A stretch of 47,856 bases of DNA from Paramecium sonneborni (lineage: Eukaryota > Ciliophora > Oligohymenophorea > Peniculida > Parameciidae), in the NCBI GenBank assembly GCA_905182985.1, contig CAJJDN010000086.1, positions 399,154-447,009 on the forward strand, in the 5' to 3' direction. A program made the translations under genes and the position numbers. The stretch's first letter is position 1; the number at the start of each line of letters is the position of its first letter. Below, piece after piece: positions 34,249-44,935 of this stretch. The notes beneath the pieces are model-generated. The model saw nothing but the letters and a program-made list of their open reading frames with translations. It made no database searches and was not told the origin of the DNA.

Positions 34249-35010
34249 ATGTCTAAAATCTATATTACATCTCAAGAAGATACTCTCGAACTACCTAAAT
34301 TTGAAGAAAGTCTCCCTGATATTAAAACCGAATATCGCAAAGATCTCAAGTATGCAATTGAAACAAGAACCAAAATCTTCATTTGGCTAATCTTCCAAAT
34401 ACCTTATTGAATAAAATAAAAGTAAATTAAATACCTTTAAATAGAAATCACATCCAATGTAAGTGAATAAGAACATAAAACTTAAATAGCAGACAAAAGA
34501 ATTTGATGTATTAGATTAAAAAATTAAATCGGGTTTAAAATTACATTCATCTCACTAACTTTAAATCTTGTTGTTATTCAAATTATTAAAATATTTTAGA
34601 AAATTCAGAAGTGCTTCATCTAGATTATTTAACAACATCATTCTTATATAGTTTAATAAAAGTAGTAGAATAAGCTGCCCCTCAATAATAATAATCATTT
34701 CATATCATATCTCACCTGATGTTTCCTATGATTTATCTAAAGTGGATAAAGATAATAAAAACATATATGCAGGGGTACTAAATTAGGAATATTAACATTT
34801 ATGGTTGGAGCAGAGATAGAATTATATAGTTCAAAAGATTATGATGGAGGCTTCATGGTTGAATTAATGTTAAAAGATCTAGGAGTTTCCATTGAAGCAT
34901 CTGAGAAAATGGACATAATTAGGTATTATGCTTAATAGATCAACAATAAATTGAATGATATTATGGAAAGAAAGATTAGTTTACAAAGAATTAACAAAAA
35001 GTAAATACAT
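34249..35010 (+). pseudogene. unassigned gene, frame-broken
   Basis: ATG 34249 opens MSKIYITSQEDTLELPKFEE with SLPDIKTEYRKDLKYAIETR. Later blocks in other frames are SEVLHLDYLTTSFLYSLIKV, VSYDLSKVDKDNKNIYAGVL and LTFMVGAEIELYSSKDYDGG with VSIEASEKMDIIRYYAQQIN. A 23-nt GTAAAT...ATAG intron after LLNKIK is plausible, but other changes lack borders. The text is strongly protein-like and soluble. I do not recognise it. Confidence 0.4.
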
Positions 35011-35080
35011 ATGCATAAAGGAATCATTTCTATTACAATCTATTTTATTTTTAAGTATTTACACTATTTTAAGTAAAGTA

Positions 35081-35290
35081 TCATGACTTACAGTTTGCTA
35101 GTTCCATTTCTTTCTACTTCAATTCTTTAACTGGAGCTTCTCTATCAATACCCACAGCAGAATTAAACCATTTTATAAATTAATTATGAAAATATCTCTA
35201 TTCACTCCAGCAACAGTAAAACTATTATCTAAAACTTCTAATCCTATTGCTTCAAGTGATATTCTAGCAAATTCTGATTAATTCTGATTT
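35081..35290 (-). pseudogene. unassigned conserved-looking fragment
   Basis: A minus-strand block reads ARISLEAIGLEVLDNSFTVA, GVNRDIFIIN, then after a one-base register change WFNSAVGIDREAPVKELKQK and EMELANCKS-TGA at 35083..35081. It looks like the C-terminus of a soluble protein. No family is named. Confidence 0.35.
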
Positions 35291-35383
35291 CAATTTAGCC
35301 GTCATAAGATACAATTTGATCATTGTATGTATGTAGACACATTGACAATGTAGATTTTTTTTTGGATTAATAGGGAACACTCT

Positions 35384-37290
35384 TCATATTTTAAACATGA
35401 TGAAATATTCTGAATTCATATTATGTATAATCTTTTTTAATTTATGAGAATTGAATTTGTATTTTCTGATGCTAGTAAATTAATTAGTTTGATTTGAGCT
35501 ATTACTTTGATTGGAATTCAAACCTTAAATAGGATTTTTATCTTTGTTTATGAAACAATTATTAGATTATCATTAAATTAGAAGATTTAAATTAATTGAC
35601 TTTTTATAATTGCTAAATATTTCAATAACTATTTCTTGCTTGTTTAGATAATCAATCATGACTGATTCTGTTTCTTAATTCTTATAGATATTACAAATTT
35701 AACTATATATTTCTTCATATGAAATTAAATTTATACAAACCCTGCTTAAAATAACTAGATTAGGCTTGAACTTATTAAAATTGATAAGTTTATTCAGTGT
35801 TATTCATAATTGGATCTTGTGGAACTCTAGGTGGAGTTATATGACCCAGAGGCATTCTTGGAGCTGTAAAACTAATAAATGGTTTTGATCACTATTCCCT
35901 TTGTTATTCAAGTTCTTCCATTTAATTGATTAGGAGGTTTTTCAGGAATTTAGTATTTTTCATTGGTTTGAGCATTATTTATTTTTTATTATTTTTTAAA
36001 CTGGCTGGCTATTCATTCCTTATCTTCATTTAGATTATTTTGAATAAGTTTGACTTAGAATTTAATATTAGTTTCTCTTGCTTCATTAACAACAGCATTA
36101 GCTCCTTCTTAAATGAGTGGATGCTTAAATAATTATTTCCAAAAAATTCTGTCAATCTCTTTAAATTTAAGTATGCATTTTTATGATCTCTATGAATAAC
36201 ATTATTTGAAACAAAAACTCTATAACTATTTATTACTTATTTTAATATATTTAATTTCATTAGGATGAAAACAGCTATCTTCCTATCATTTAATGATTGC
36301 AAATCTGCTTCATATTTTCTAAAATGAGGACAATCTTCTCTTCATCAGAATGTACATATTCTACTCCTACTATATATTTATTTCCCTTTGCACATGTCAT
36401 TATCATTTTCATTAATTCAATTTCTCTTTTTTTTTTTGGATCATCTAACAGTTCTTTAATTATCTATTATCATTATTGGTCATTTAATTTATGTTAACAT
36501 TTTAAATTAATTCGATTTCATAATAAATGCTAAACTTTTGCACATAATTTTATTATGTTCTATTTAAGTCTTTGCATTAAAATATAGTTCCAAATGATTC
36601 AATTTTTAAGATTTATTATCCCTATTTATTTATAAAATTTATATAATTTTATTATAGAAATACGAAGATGGAAAATTTTAAATTATGATATTATAACTAA
36701 GATTAATGGATTATAATAATTCTATTATTGTTAAATGTTGATTCATATTCATTTCCTACCTTTCTTTATCTTTTTACAATTTTCTTCGATATCTCCATCA
36801 CGATTTAATAAATTATTTCTACCTTAAAACATTTTCTCTCTTTATCTAAATTATGGTTGTTGTATTACCTACTTTAGTTACACTAGAAGGAAATTGGCAT
36901 TGTTTTTCTCTTTACTTTTTTATTATGATCAGCCTTAATCAATTAGAAACTATATGATTTTAAAATTCCTCTATTTTTTTAATATCATATAGGCCAAATA
37001 TGGAGAATATTTCTAGATTATTAGATTTCAATCTAAAATATTAGCAAAAATCTTACTTCATTTTCATAATAATAGAAAGTGAAATAAATTCGGTAGTAGA
37101 TAATTCAGTTTAAATTTGGGTTATAACATCTATGGTTAAATAAAAATTTCACTCAGCATATGTTTAAAATTCATAAATTTTTTCATCATCTATTTCTTCA
37201 ATATATAATCTTTTTTTATCAAATGTTTTTTTATATAAAGCAAAAATATTTATTAAAATTTCAAATAGACAAAATATTGGTTTAATAATT
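35384..37290 (-). pseudogene. protein kinase, decayed copy
   Basis: Kinase landmarks appear in order on the minus strand: glycine-rich loop relic ESFGTIFQCKD near 36570, then REIELMKMIMTCAKGNKYIV, VEYVHSDEEKIVLILEN (hinge side), LNILKQVINSYRVFVSNNVI followed by HRDHKNAYLN, a degenerate HRDxKxxN catalytic loop. C-terminal text follows: ANAVVNEARETNIKFQVKLI, EKPPNQLNGRT, FTAPRMPLGHITPPRVPQDP, ESVMIDYLNKQEIVIEIFSN and NSNQSNSSNQTNQFTS. The VAIK lysine, DFG and APE were not identified, registers shift repeatedly, and TGA lies in frame after NLNEDKE. Upstream text (TQIQTELSTTEFISLSIIMK) may be N-terminal. Loss of activity is very likely. Confidence 0.55.
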
Positions 37291-37551
37291 TTTCAACATT
37301 AAGTTAAACATTAATTATCAATTAAAGACTTTATCATATAATGGTATCTTTTTTCTTACATTTCTTAATTGTTGGAAGAAGAAAATATGCGCTAAATAAA
37401 TATTACTCATATCTAAAATTGAAACTTTTGTTTAAATTTTAGATATTTTTATTAGTGTAGTATGAAAATCCTTTCTTCAGTGGTAATAGTTTCAAGAAAA
37501 CTTATTTTGTTGAAAAACAATATTAATAAATAAACTTATAAAAATAATAAG

Positions 37552-39206
37552 ATGGGAATTACATGTTCAAATCAATATCACTAATAGAAGAAAATCAAGA
37601 AAATGATTGGGTAATGAAATGACCTATTTATTTTAAGAGATCAATCATTTTAAGCAATTAATAGTGTGAAAAGTTAAGCATAAAAATACAAATGCTTGTT
37701 TTTTGATTCTAATAAGAAAAGATGGCTAACAATGGAATTCTAAATTAATTTGGATAAAAAAAATGAAATCATAGATCTAAAAGATGGAAAAATTATACAA
37801 TTGTAATATCTATAACCATTATAATAGAAATAGAATGTTTTCTAATTCAGATGATGAAATTTTCAATAATTTAGAATAAATAAAATATCAAGAATGGGTT
37901 GGAAAGTACAATAAAAATAGACAGAAAATTGGTAAATGGAGAGTTCAATGGAATGGATAAATTCTTTAAACTGTTGAAGGATATTACTCAGAAATTGGTG
38001 AAAAGATAGGTTTATGGAAAGAATTATTTTAAAATTACTGTAGGTAAATGTTAACTACTAAAAGCATTAGTTTGGTTCTTGTATTTGCAGAAGGAGAATA
38101 TTAAAGGGGAAATAAATAAGGTATGTGGAAATAGATCAACTAGAATAATGTGATGTATTTTGTAATAAAAAAATTAGTGGTGGGGGTAGTTACACTAAAG
38201 GATAAAAGATTGAAAAGTGGGTAGAATTGGATGAAGGTTTTAATTTGTATAAATAAGTCACTTATAATGGTGAATATAATATGCAAGGCATGAAGATTGG
38301 TATGTGGGATAGTATGTATTGTGTGGATGGAGAGAAGGAATATAAATAAATGTAAGTATTATTTAAGTTCTAGGAATATAGTGGTGGTGGATCATATGAC
38401 TAAGATGGAAATTAGAAAAAGATTGGAAAGTGGGTAGAATTGGATGAAGGGTTTAATGGAAGTTTATATTCTTCAAGTAAATAAATCACTTATAATGGTG
38501 AATATAATATGCAAGGTATGAAGATTGGTATGTGGGATAGTATGTATTGCAGACAATATTAAAATGAATATAAATAAATGTAAATATTATTTCAGTAAAG
38601 GATATAGTGGTGGTGGATCATATGATTAAGATGGAAATTAGAAAAAGATTGGAAAGTGGGTAGAATTGGATGAAGGGTTTAATTTGTATAAATAAGCCAC
38701 TTATAATGGTGAATATAATATGCAAGGTATGAAGTTTGGTATGTGGGATAGTTTGTATTGTAAGGAGGGATAGAAGGAATATAAATAAATGTAAATATTA
38801 ATGAAGTATAAGGAATATAGTGGTGGTGGATTATTTGATTAAGATGGAAATTAGAAAAAGATTGGAAAATGGGTAGAATTAGATGAAGGGTTTAATTTAT
38901 ATAAATAAGTCACTTATAATGGTGAATATAATATGCAAGGTATGAAGATTGGTATGTGGGATAGTATGTATTGCAGACAATTTTAAAATGAATATAAATA
39001 AATGTAAATATTATTTCAGTAAAGGATATAGTGGTGGTGGATCATATGGTTAAGATGGAAATTAGAAAAAGATTGGAAAGTGGATAGAATTAGATGAAAG
39101 GTTTAATGGAAGTTTATATTCTTCAAATAAATAAGTCACTTATAATGGTGAATATAATATGCAAGGTATGAAGATTGGGAATTGGGAACAAATCAATTTA
39201 GAGTGA
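37552..39206 (+). CDS. N-myristoylation-signal protein with MORN-like GxW repeats
   Basis: ATG 37552 gives MGITCSNQ, the Gly2-Cys5 context of N-myristoylation plus palmitoylation, so membrane attachment is likely. A 27-nt GT-AG intron at 37611..37637 keeps the frame. After a polar stretch (CLFFDSNKKRWLTMEF) come degenerate units (QKIGKWRVQWNG, EKIGLWKELF, NKQGMWKQIN) and then four to five near-identical units carrying KIGKWVELDEGF, TYNGEYNMQGMKIGMWDS. The K-x-G-x-W and G-E-Y signatures match the MORN-variant repeats common in Paramecium. Ends at TGA 39204..39206. Frame changes near 37855 and 38160, and 2-nt differences before units 3 and 5, need very short introns (16 nt fits) or mean the gene is decaying. 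Confidence 0.55.
38206..39200 (+). repeat. in-gene tandem array, about 210-225 bp units
   Basis: Units begin near 38206, 38415, 38640, 38847 and 39066, each with GGAAAGTGGGTAGAATTGGA-like starts. Units 2 and 5 share a longer insert (GSLYSSS), and units 3 and 5 share the same shortened junction TTTCAGTAAAGGATATAG. The pattern suggests duplication of a two-unit block. High identity points to recent expansion or gene conversion. Confidence 0.85.
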
Positions 39207-39599
39207 AAATACATATAAACTTTTGAAATTAAATTTTATTATTATTATAATTTTGCGGTTGGAATCACTATCTATAGTTGTTTAAAAAAAATTTCACTGG
39301 GTATCATTTAAAATGTGACTTTATCAATTTTGTTATCTTCTAAGAAAATAGTTATTATTAAATTGAATGTGCTTGACGAAAAAATATTAGAGAACCTATA
39401 AAATAGAATTCTAATTTACTTTTTCATCTCTAAAAAGATAATTTGATAATATTAAGTTTTCATTTCCTAAACATAATTCTAGCTTATATCCCCTATTTCA
39501 TGTTATGATATCTTCAACTGTAAATAACTAAATTTATGCTACTTCAGCCTATTAATTTAATAATCCTTCTTACTTCAATAGTATTCCAGATAATCTCAA

Positions 39600-39945
39600 A
39601 ACATGTAAATTGAAGAAACAAAGACTATATTAGTGCATTGCACTTCTAGAAGTTTAGTGATTATAGATGAATTAAGAAGAAATAATTAAACAAATGATGG
39701 ATTAGCATTGGCATCTGCACTTTTGAATTATTTATCTTAAAAGATTGAACCTAAAACAATATTTGCTGCTCATTATCATTCAATAATCATGAAACAGTAT
39801 TAAGAAATGGATAGAGTGATTAATATAAATTAATCAATGGAGTATTTGCTACAAATGTAGCTAAAATTCCATATGAAGTTATTTATAATGCTAAAAAAAC
39901 AAAAAAAATTACAAAAGAAGAATCAAAATCACTATCAATAATAAT
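39600..39945 (+). pseudogene. MutS homolog (MSH6-like) ATPase-domain fragment
   Basis: The plus-strand frame reads IEETKTILVHCTSRSLVIID then ELRRNNQTNDGLALASALLN, SQKIEPKTIFAAHYHSI, and in the next register GVFATNVAKIPYEVIYNAKK. This is the Walker B (SLVIIDEL), the D-loop region, the FATHYH switch histidine segment (here FAAHYHS) and the helix after it in MutS proteins. The invariant ELGRGTST is changed to ELRRNNQT, so the signature loop of the ABC-type ATPase is destroyed. Walker A and the mismatch-binding domains are absent upstream. MSH6 rather than MSH2 is suggested by the YGFNVAK-like segment, weakly. Confidence 0.65.
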
Positions 39946-40899
39946 TTATGTAGATGAATCATCTTTCTATTTAACTGCCTCTTCTCCATATGCTCCCATT
40001 ACTTCAATAATAGGTATGTTACTAATATTAAATTATATTTAGATGTTAATAAAACATTCAAAATTTTGGGTTGTCTTTCTACAATTTCCTTTGGATCTCT
40101 TAAAAATTCAGATGAAAAGCATCTAAAATCTATTTACTTGTTAATGATGTAATAATCCTATAAGATTTTCTAACTTTATTTAAATTTACAATTGATCTCG
40201 TAATTAAAATTTTTAAGTAATCCTTAAATATATATATAGATATAATTACAATTATCCTATCCTATGGCTAGAATGACTTGTCTGATTCCTAGCGATATTG
40301 CAGATGAGATAAAAACAAGAGATGTTTTAATCTTTTTGAGCTATGAACTTAAGAGATAATGGAATTCAATTCATTCCTTAACCATAAAAAAAAGGGTTTT
40401 CAGCCATTATTTCTATTAAATCAATTAAAAGGTTATAATTTCTCCATTGCATAATATAAATGCAATTTGACCTGAATAGTCATTATCTAATAACACCTAG
40501 ATTGTTGCTTAATTAAATATCTTATAATATTTAAAATTATTTCTGATTTTCTTAATAGGGTCATGCTCTTAATTAAAGGATCGCTTATTGAATATTTTTC
40601 TCCTTCATCTTTCAATTTTTTCTCATTGATTGAAATCTTTCTATTACTGTACAAATCTTGCCCCTTAATCTAAATAATTATTTAAAAATCCCTTAATAAT
40701 ATAGTAAGGGAAACCTAAGAAATTACTCAGTTAATTGTTCCTTCAATTGTATATTTTTTCTTTATAAACCTTTTGTAAATTCAAATATTTTACAAAGTGT
40801 AGACATCAAATTCAAAGCTCCCCTCACTTTTACCTTCTATATTTCTTTTCATAGTTTATGTTTTTTATTAATTTTGTAAGCTTAGAATAAGAAGAAAAA
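39946..40899. other. ambiguous coding-like stretch, strand unresolved
   Basis: A plus-strand frame (ATG 40264, MARMTCLIPSDIADEIKTRD) and minus-strand frames (FSSEFLRDPKEIVERQPKIL; VLLDNDYSGQIAFILCNGEI) are all open and protein-like. They overlap, so one set must be shadow. No domain decides. The 3' end of the nucleotidyltransferase remnant may also reach in. Confidence 0.35.
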
Positions 40900-41320
40900 T
40901 AATTTCTATTTATTCAACCTTACTTCTTGCCCCATAACTTTAATAAGATTCCACCCAAATATTTAATATTTAGAACTTCTTATTAAACTTTCTTTTTAAG
41001 TTAGCATGCATGCTCAATAAATTTCGTGTTAATTACACCTAATATATTGTTAAAGCACATATCAATTTCTATTCCACTATTTAAGTCTATTATTTTCACT
41101 ACATGAATTCTGGTAAATTTGGCCAATTCTTTAATTTAGAACTTAATTTAATCTACAGATTAATTTCTTATCTTATATATTTAAGAGCAATCCCTTCATC
41201 AATGTAAGAATTAGTGAGAAATTTTAAATTAACATCTGATTCCTTCATTCCAAATCCATTTAATTATAACCGTAGAATAATATCATTTTAATGTAGAAAA
41301 TGTTTACACATTATCATCTT
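40900..41320 (-). pseudogene. non-canonical poly(A)/terminal uridylyltransferase-like nucleotidyltransferase, decayed
   Basis: The minus-strand text has the Pol-beta-type nucleotidyltransferase core of Cid1/Trf4 enzymes: NGFGMKESDVNL, the counterpart of the G-S-x-x-x-G...SD(V/I)DL metal site; then ALKYIRQEI; then VVKIIDLNSGIEIDMCFNN (third carboxylate strand EIDMCFN) with ILGVINTKFI and GGILLKLWGKKQG, the central-domain helix. The second Asp of the DxD pair is Asn here (SDVN), so catalysis would be lost. The blocks lie in different frames and TGA follows KKQG. These enzymes add A or U to RNA 3' ends. The PAP-associated domain is not clearly present. Confidence 0.6.
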
Positions 41321-41339
41321 AAGGGGGATGTATTTTGAG

Positions 41340-42020
41340 TGGATGGGATTGTTAAAATTAAGAAGGTGAATAATAGTGTGTTTTGTCATAATTATGATAA
41401 TAGGTATTATTAGTTTTACTCTAACAAATTGTGCTAATTGGTTATCTGCTTGTGTTGTGAATAATGTATTATATAATATTCACTTTGTAATTAAAATTAG
41501 TGCTTACTGGCTGAATTACATTATAATCATCATGTTCTTGTTATTATTATTCAACAAATTATGCATATACATCTTCAAATTTATAATGCTATTGGAATGG
41601 ATTTAATTGTATAAATATGACATGTACAACAACTCAAGGAATTACAGATTTCGATCACTCCTCTTGTTATGCATGGATGAATTCATGTACAGTAAATAGA
41701 CCAACTATTTGTTAAGATAAACCAAATAATTGAACTGATGTAATAAATTATGATTAATGTAATAAGAATATATCAGATTAATTATTCACTTGCCTAGGTA
41801 CTTTTATATGTAGCTGGATGTTCAGATAATCCTAGTTAAACTACATGGAAAATTACAAGAACATGTACTAATCATGGTTCAAATGTAACTATTTTTAAGC
41901 ATAATAATTGTTCTAATTGGTTGTACAGTTAATTATACTAATAATGCAAGTATCGAAAGAACTTGTAAAAATTATGGATCTAATGTTACTGATTACACTG
42001 ATAATAGTTGTAGTATTTGA
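41340..42020 (+). pseudogene. Paramecium-type surface (immobilization) antigen repeat remnant
   Basis: Plus-strand text shows the periodic Cys/Trp/Thr pattern of PSA-type surface antigens: TNCANWLSACVVNN; FNCINMTCTTTQGITDFDHS with SSCYAWMNSCTVN; ITRTCTNHGSNVTIFKHNNC with SNWLYS; ERTCKNYGSNVTDYTDNSC, ending at TGA 42018..42020. Four repeat relics of roughly 55-75 residues are visible, in changing frames. Full antigens run to thousands of residues with a signal peptide and GPI signal; neither end is seen. In Paramecium such proteins coat cell and cilia, one expressed at a time. Confidence 0.6.
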
Positions 42021-42318
42021 TTCTAGCAAAATCTTATATTTAATTGTAATCAGGACTAATGATATAGCTTTGACTTCATTAGTTTTTAAACTTTAATATA
42101 ATAGAGAGCCAATACACTTTCGGTATCATCAATAACAAGAACAGAAAAATAATTGACTATAAATGACATCTTATTAGCTAATTTTAAATCTCATAATTAA
42201 AAAGGATTTATTCCAATTCCAAAGTTTATTTAATGTACGAAACCCCAGTTTTTGTATTTCTAATTCAAAGCAGATTAGATGGTGTAATTAATTAAATCTT
42301 AAATATTTAATTATTTAA

Positions 42319-42960
42319 TCATATATTATACTAAGGATAATATTTTAAGTTAATAGAAATGTGTGTTATCCTTAATTTAGCATCATTCAAATAACCATAT
42401 TATCTCATATTTAATAATTCTTTATGAAGTTCAGTAACTGAACCATCAAAATTAAAGCCAAGAAAATGTATCCAAAATCCTTTTGTAATATCTCCAATTA
42501 AGTTGGGTATATCTTGATTTACTAGCAGAGCAATTAAATTTAATGACGCACCCAACAATTTAGTGTTGATCACTTTATAAGATAGAACTGTGAATTAACC
42601 ACTAAAATTAAATGATGAAAAGACTAGATCTACTCTAATAATAATTTCAAACTTAGAATAACTAACAGGATATGTTTTAAGAGCAATGAATTACATCGGA
42701 AACATATATCATTGTAATTTTTTATGTTATAGTAGTTAATTAAACTTCTCCATATTAATATTATTAACATTTAGTTGCAGGATATTCATTGACTAATACA
42801 ATAATACTTTCATTTCAATTAATTTTACATCTTGTTTACATTTCATCAAGTAAAGCTTCTAAATGGATTCTATTAAAAAATGAACAATTTTATGTTTGAC
42901 TAGTTGAAGATTTATTGACCTATTAAACAATACATCCCTATCGAATTATGCACCTTCATA
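42319..42960 (-). pseudogene. membrane-channel-like (possibly polycystin-type) gene, part intact
   Basis: An uninterrupted frame runs from ATG 42696..42694 to TGA 42321..42319 (125 residues): FEIIIRVDLVFSSFNFSGQF, LLGASLNLIALLVNQDIPNL, GFWIHFLGFNFDGSVTELHK, ELLNMRQYGYLNDAKLRITH then ISINLKYYPQYN. The W(L)-x-x-x-T/KLR-x-T-x-I-x-x-x-x-YNP pattern recalls the polycystin domain of PKD2-like channels, with moderate doubt. Upstream text in other frames (QFDRDVLFNRSINLQLVKHK, IIVLVNEYPATKC) looks like the same gene, so the copy is broken. No pore helices are seen downstream. Confidence 0.4.
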
Positions 42961-43419
42961 AATTACAACTTTTAAATGAGTTTTATTAGAGCTTTTAACT
43001 ATCTATAATTTAACGAAATTATAATTATGGGTCTTAATATAATGAATTTAATAATCCTGAATACTCCTTTTTAAAAATTTATAATAATTTAAAGTTTAAA
43101 TAATTTCAAATTTTTATTTTATGAAGATTTCTATTGATTAATTTAATTAGAAATTTTTCTAGATTTGAAGTTGAGTTCATAATACAAAATTTTTATAATC
43201 CTGATTTGATACTATCTTTGAAAAGAATTATAAAACGAATTTAATAGTATTCATTAGATATAATTTTAAAATCTTTTCAGATTTATATTTTGTAAAAATG
43301 AATTGAAAATCGTTTTTTTGGTACTAAAGCTTTAGCAAAAAAATCCAGATATCATGATTCAATTGTAACTATTAAAAATAATAAAGATTATTATTATTAA
43401 CATTTATTAGTTTAGCCTA

Positions 43420-44071
43420 TTTTTCACCTTATGAATAAATGATTGAAAATAAAAATAAGTTGAATAAAAATATTATATCAGATTGATATGTAGTTCCTAT
43501 GCTAGCTTATTTGATGGATTGGGATGTAAAAGAATGATTACATTACTAATTAAATGTTCCTGTTTATTTTACTTCTTTAAGATTAGACATAAGAGTATCA
43601 GTAAAGTAATGTGTGATGTAATATTTGTGTAAGCAAATGTTTCAATTAAAAAAATGTAAATATAAGACAGAAATGAATTTAATTTATTAACACTATTTTA
43701 ATATTAGAACACTTCAATTATTTCCTCTTAGCTGATTTACCAAATGATATAATCTTAAAACACAATCTAATAATAAATTGATGTAGATTTACAGATCCAA
43801 TACGATTATGAAATAGCCAAAAAAGGAAAATTAATGAAAATAAATAACACAATCATTTCTTCAATTCATAGAATAAAATTTATTGTCTCTAGAAAAAATT
43901 AATTTTTTTAAATTAGTATAGCATTTAAAAAAAAAAAGCTCTAACATTTGAAACTAAAATTTCTTAGAGTTTTCTTTAAAACTATTTCTATCTCTCTTAC
44001 CATTTTTTCCTCTGACCTAATCGTTTTTCAAAACTTTGCTTGTTCTGAATGCAATAAGAGATATTATATGA
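43420..44071 (+). pseudogene. unassigned gene with in-frame TGA
   Basis: Plus-strand text YVVPMLAYLMDWDVKE, then TGA, then LHYQLNVPVYFTSLRLDIRV and QCVMQYLCKQMFQLKKCKYK is strongly protein-like. A second open frame overlaps with QIDVDLQIQYDYEIAKKGKL. The last 70 bases are inside duplication D. The family is not recognised. Confidence 0.3.
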
Positions 44072-44159
44072 TTTGATGATGACTGAATAGAAATTAAAGA
44101 ATAAAATGACTTAGATGAGATAAAACTATTTTTTTCAAGATATAGCATAGAAAATTTTT

Positions 44160-44410
44160 TTGTCAGCCATCATACGCAATTCTTTTAATTTTAATGACAG
44201 TTCTATCAAAAAAGATTTTCAAAATTTAATCCAGATTGACATTTACATTGCTTCCCAAACCATTCTAACTATCATTAAACCATATAAGATAATGATATCA
44301 ACAGTCTTTACATTTCATTTTCCATTAACTGCTAAAACATTAATAGGCTTCTTTCCTCTTTGTTCATCAACATTATATACTACCTTACATTTAAGTAATA
44401 CCTTTTGACA
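44160..44410 (-). pseudogene. ankyrin-repeat fragment (copy 1 of duplication D)
   Basis: The minus-strand frame reads LLKCKVVYNVDEQRGKKPIN then VLAVNGK, TGA, NVKTVDIIILYG. This fits an ankyrin unit (G-x-x-P-x-N-x-A-x-x-N-G-x-x-x-V-D-x-L-L-x-x-G). One in-frame TGA interrupts it. The plus-strand ORF at 44160..44408 is the shadow of this block. Confidence 0.45.
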
Positions 44411-44654
44411 ATTCAAGATTCTCTCTTATAAAACTATAATGATCATTTGCTTTTAAATTTATCTAGTTTATTATTGACTTTTTTACTTATATTTAAGAAA
44501 TGAACTAAATTGTTAAATTAAAGCGACTTAGAAAAAAAAGATTCTTATTGCTGTAGTCATGATCCATAAAGTATTGTTTAACAATAAATTTCTAATGTTG
44601 ATAAGAGAAGAATAGTGCCAAAAATATATGAAATATATTTCTAAACTTAAAATA

Positions 44655-44935
44655 TCAAATAAATTTTAATTCAAATATTTCGCATTCACTAACATTTGGT
44701 ATGTACTATCCAAATAAATCAGAACAACCTTCCTTAAAATCATCATGAATATTTAATCGTTACCACCTCCAAACGTAGGCCCATATCCACTATTACAATA
44801 GATAGCATAGCATTTACTATCTTAGTTCAAAGCATAGTTATAATTATGTTTTTATGAGAATAAAAATGATGATGATGTATCGTCTTAAACCCAACGTACA
44901 AGGGATATGAAAAGATTCTATGTTCAAATATTATG
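44655..44935 (-). pseudogene. TLDc-domain C-terminus (copy 1 of duplication D)
   Basis: Minus-strand text RWVQDDTSSSFLFS, CYAIYCNSGYGPTFGGGND, then in the next register IHDDFKEGCSDLFGQYIPN and SECEIFELKFI-TGA at 44657..44655. The GPxFGGGxD motif and the closing (V)FELKFI are hallmarks of the TLDc domain, found in oxidation-resistance and V-ATPase-linked proteins. One base change of register lies just after FGGGND. The N-terminal half of the domain is not recognisable. Confidence 0.6.

Noticed and set aside
44160..44408. Plus-strand standard-code ORF of 82 residues (repeated at 45457..45705)
   Set aside because: It is the exact shadow of the minus-strand ankyrin-like block; its apparent duplication is the assembly artefact.
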